From positions 1 to 32,172 of the forward strand of contig CABUMF010000021.1 in NCBI GenBank assembly GCA_902492655.1: a stretch of 32,172 nucleotides of DNA, written 5' to 3'. The notes below the pieces were generated by a model. It had not been told where the DNA came from, made no database searches, and saw nothing but the letters and a program-made list of their open reading frames with translations. Below, piece after piece: positions 31,224-32,172 of the stretch (the first letter of the stretch is position 1; each line of letters opens with the position of its first letter). The position numbers and the translations under genes were made by a program. The DNA is from an uncultured Eubacteriales bacterium. GTDB lineage: Bacteria > Bacillota > Clostridia > HGM11514.

Positions 31224-31227
31224 TGCA

Positions 31228-31341
31228 TCAGCCCTGTTTCTGCTTATGCTTGGGGTTTTCGCAGATAACCATTACTTTTCCTTTTCTTTTGATTACTTTG
31301 CATTTTTCACACATGGGTTTAACTGATGGTCTTACCTTCAT
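31228..31341 (-). CDS. rpmJ: 50S ribosomal protein L36 (zinc form)
   Basis: This 37-residue protein begins MKVRPSVKPMCEKCKVIKRK and ends CENPKHKQKQG. The zinc ribbon is complete: Cys11, Cys14, Cys27 and His32. GGAGG lies nine bases before the ATG. It follows infA by 21 bases, the standard order infA-rpmJ-rpsM. Confidence 0.98.
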   Translation of the reverse strand: MKVRPSVKPMCEKCKVIKRKGKVMVICENPKHKQKQG

Positions 31342-31362
31342 TGAAATAAACCTCCTTAAAAA

Positions 31363-31581
31363 TTACTTTGCTCGCCATGTAATTCTGCCTTTTGTCAGGT
31401 CATAGGGCGACATTTCCACCGTCACCTTATCTCCGGGAAGAATTCTTATAAAGTTCATTCTTAGTTTACCTGATATATGAGCCAGAATTTGATGACCGTT
31501 CTCCAATTCAACCTGGAATACTGCGTTAGGCAGGGCTTCTGTAACCGTGCCCTCCAATTCCAAAACATCATCCTTTGCCAA
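31363..31581 (-). CDS. infA: Translation initiation factor IF-1
   Basis: The 72-residue OB-fold protein covers the ribosomal A site during initiation. The sequence AKDDVLELEGTVTEALPNAVFQVELENGH and the C-terminal VTVEMSPYDLTKGRITWR are diagnostic. The start is a TTG at 31581 with GGAGG nine bases upstream. A TTG three codons earlier directly touches the GGAGG and cannot be used. The family length of 72 supports this choice. Confidence 0.96.
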   Translation of the reverse strand: MAKDDVLELEGTVTEALPNAVFQVELENGHQILAHISGKLRMNFIRILPGDKVTVEMSPYDLTKGRITWRAK

Positions 31582-31610
31582 GATGATCAACCTCCTTTGA
31601 AATGCGGAAG

Positions 31611-31895
31611 CTAATCTTCGCTTCCGAGCCCGTCGGACAGCCGTGATATTTCTTCTCTCACATCGGAGTTTGAAACTCTGCCGTCCTCAGCCAGTTTGTT
31701 ACTTATAAATTCGCTATGCTGTCCAAGTAACCTTAAATGCTTTATTTTTTTCTTTTTGGGCTTTTCAACCCTTCGCATTCTGCCGTCACTTATGAAAACG
31801 TGTTTTTCATCGCATGGGGACATTACGATAAAAACTCTGTCCTTGTCCCGTCCTGCAACAGATTTCACAAATGTTGACGGGTAAAAATCCTCCAC
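31611..31895 (-). CDS. KOW-domain RNA-binding protein (L14e-like)
   Basis: The 94-residue protein has an N-terminal KOW motif (VKSVAGRDKDRVFIVMSPCDEKHVFISDG), a basic linker (RRVEKPKKKKIKHLR) and an acidic C terminus (DVREEISRLSDGLGSED). Proteins of this type are regularly found between map and infA in Clostridia and resemble the archaeal/eukaryotic L14e family; their role on the ribosome is not established. The start is GTG 31895 with GAGGTGA seven bases upstream. It lies 19 bases after map and 29 before infA. Confidence 0.88.
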   Translation of the reverse strand: MEDFYPSTFVKSVAGRDKDRVFIVMSPCDEKHVFISDGRMRRVEKPKKKKIKHLRLLGQHSEFISNKLAEDGRVSNSDVREEISRLSDGLGSED

Positions 31896-31914
31896 TGATT
31901 AATCACCTCATACA

Positions 31915-32172
31915 CTACTTAATCGTCAGAATTACCGGTTCATTATCAGTTATTAAAATGGTATTTTCGTAATGTGCGGCGAGCTTTCGGTCACGGGTGT
32001 AAGTCGTCCACCCGTCATCCGCAACATATACCTCCTTGCAGCCTTGGTTAACCATAGGCTCAATCGCCAAGGTCATGCCGGGGTATAGCCTCGGACCTCT
32101 GCAAGGTGCGCCGAAATTCGGAATACTCGGATCTTCATGAAGCTGACTTCCCACGCCGTGTCCTACAAAGTC
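31915..32172 (-). CDS. map: Methionine aminopeptidase, C-terminal part (5' end outside window)
   Basis: The frame is open to the window edge; 85 residues are visible. They show the conserved metal-binding and substrate residues of type I enzymes: GHGVGSQLHEDPSIPNFG (His in GHGVG), LYPGMTLAIEPM with the Glu ligand, and the final catalytic-region segment AAHYENTILITDNEPVILT. The enzyme removes the initiator methionine. It is upstream of the KOW gene and infA in the usual secY-adk-map-infA order of Firmicutes. Confidence 0.96.
   Translation of the reverse strand, partial: DFVGHGVGSQLHEDPSIPNFGAPCRGPRLYPGMTLAIEPMVNQGCKEVYVADDGWTTYTRDRKLAAHYENTILITDNEPVILTIK

Noticed and set aside
1..32172. CRISPR arrays, insertion sequences, integrases, attachment sites, tRNA or rRNA genes
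   Set aside because: No repeat-spacer pattern, transposase or integrase frame, target duplication or cloverleaf sequence was found; all genes are of chromosomal housekeeping or metabolic type.

Overview
The window looks like a stretch of chromosome from an anaerobic, spore-forming member of the Clostridia (low-GC Firmicutes). The evidence is a SipL-type SPOCS/LysM spore protein, a CwlD-type amidase, strong AGGAGG ribosome binding sites, consensus sigma-A promoters, a KOW-domain gene between map and infA, and a 2-hydroxyacyl-CoA dehydratase activase pair. Nothing in it looks like phage, plasmid or transposon DNA. No rRNA, tRNA or CRISPR array was seen, and no gene-free stretch exceeds 300 bases.

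Layout. Bases 1-167 are the acidic tail of an unidentified protein, closed by a strong terminator. On the minus strand follow an AraC-family regulator (its own unit), the glycolytic genes pgk-tpiA-gpmI (promoter before pgk, hairpin between tpiA and gpmI), and lepA-degV. On the plus strand from 7720 come sipL-like, cwlD-like and radA. A convergent terminator separates radA from the minus-strand diaminopimelate/dipicolinate operon asd-dapA-dapB. Upstream of that lies a minus-strand pair: a 974-residue double activase and a 416-residue dehydratase-like protein, overlapping by 8 bases. In related organisms this is often a single polypeptide of about 1,400 residues. A small DUF3343 (putative Se/S carrier) gene diverges from it. 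Then comes a lone argJ (minus) with a good ArgR/AhrC box, and divergently the operon nifS-like cysteine desulfurase, thiI, pncC (cinA C-terminal type) and a YjbR-family gene.

From 23410 to 28143 lie three tandem paralogous lipoprotein solute-binding proteins. Each has its own promoter and a terminator or terminator-like hairpin, and none has a permease or ATPase nearby. Two of the three share a 28-bp upstream element at exactly the same distance from the -35 box. The third has a perfect 15+15 palindrome instead. This region is the most unusual part of the window. The right end is the ribosomal alpha-type operon on the minus strand (map, KOW protein, infA, rpmJ, rpsM, rpsK, rpsD, rpoA, rplQ), with a structured element between rpmJ and rpsM.

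Working together: the sporulation genes, the asd-dap operon (precursor supply for peptidoglycan and dipicolinate) and RadA fit a spore-former. NifS-like plus ThiI form a sulfur relay to tRNA 4-thiouridine. The three binding proteins suggest a regulated uptake capacity, probably for sugars or oligosaccharides, whose membrane components are encoded elsewhere.
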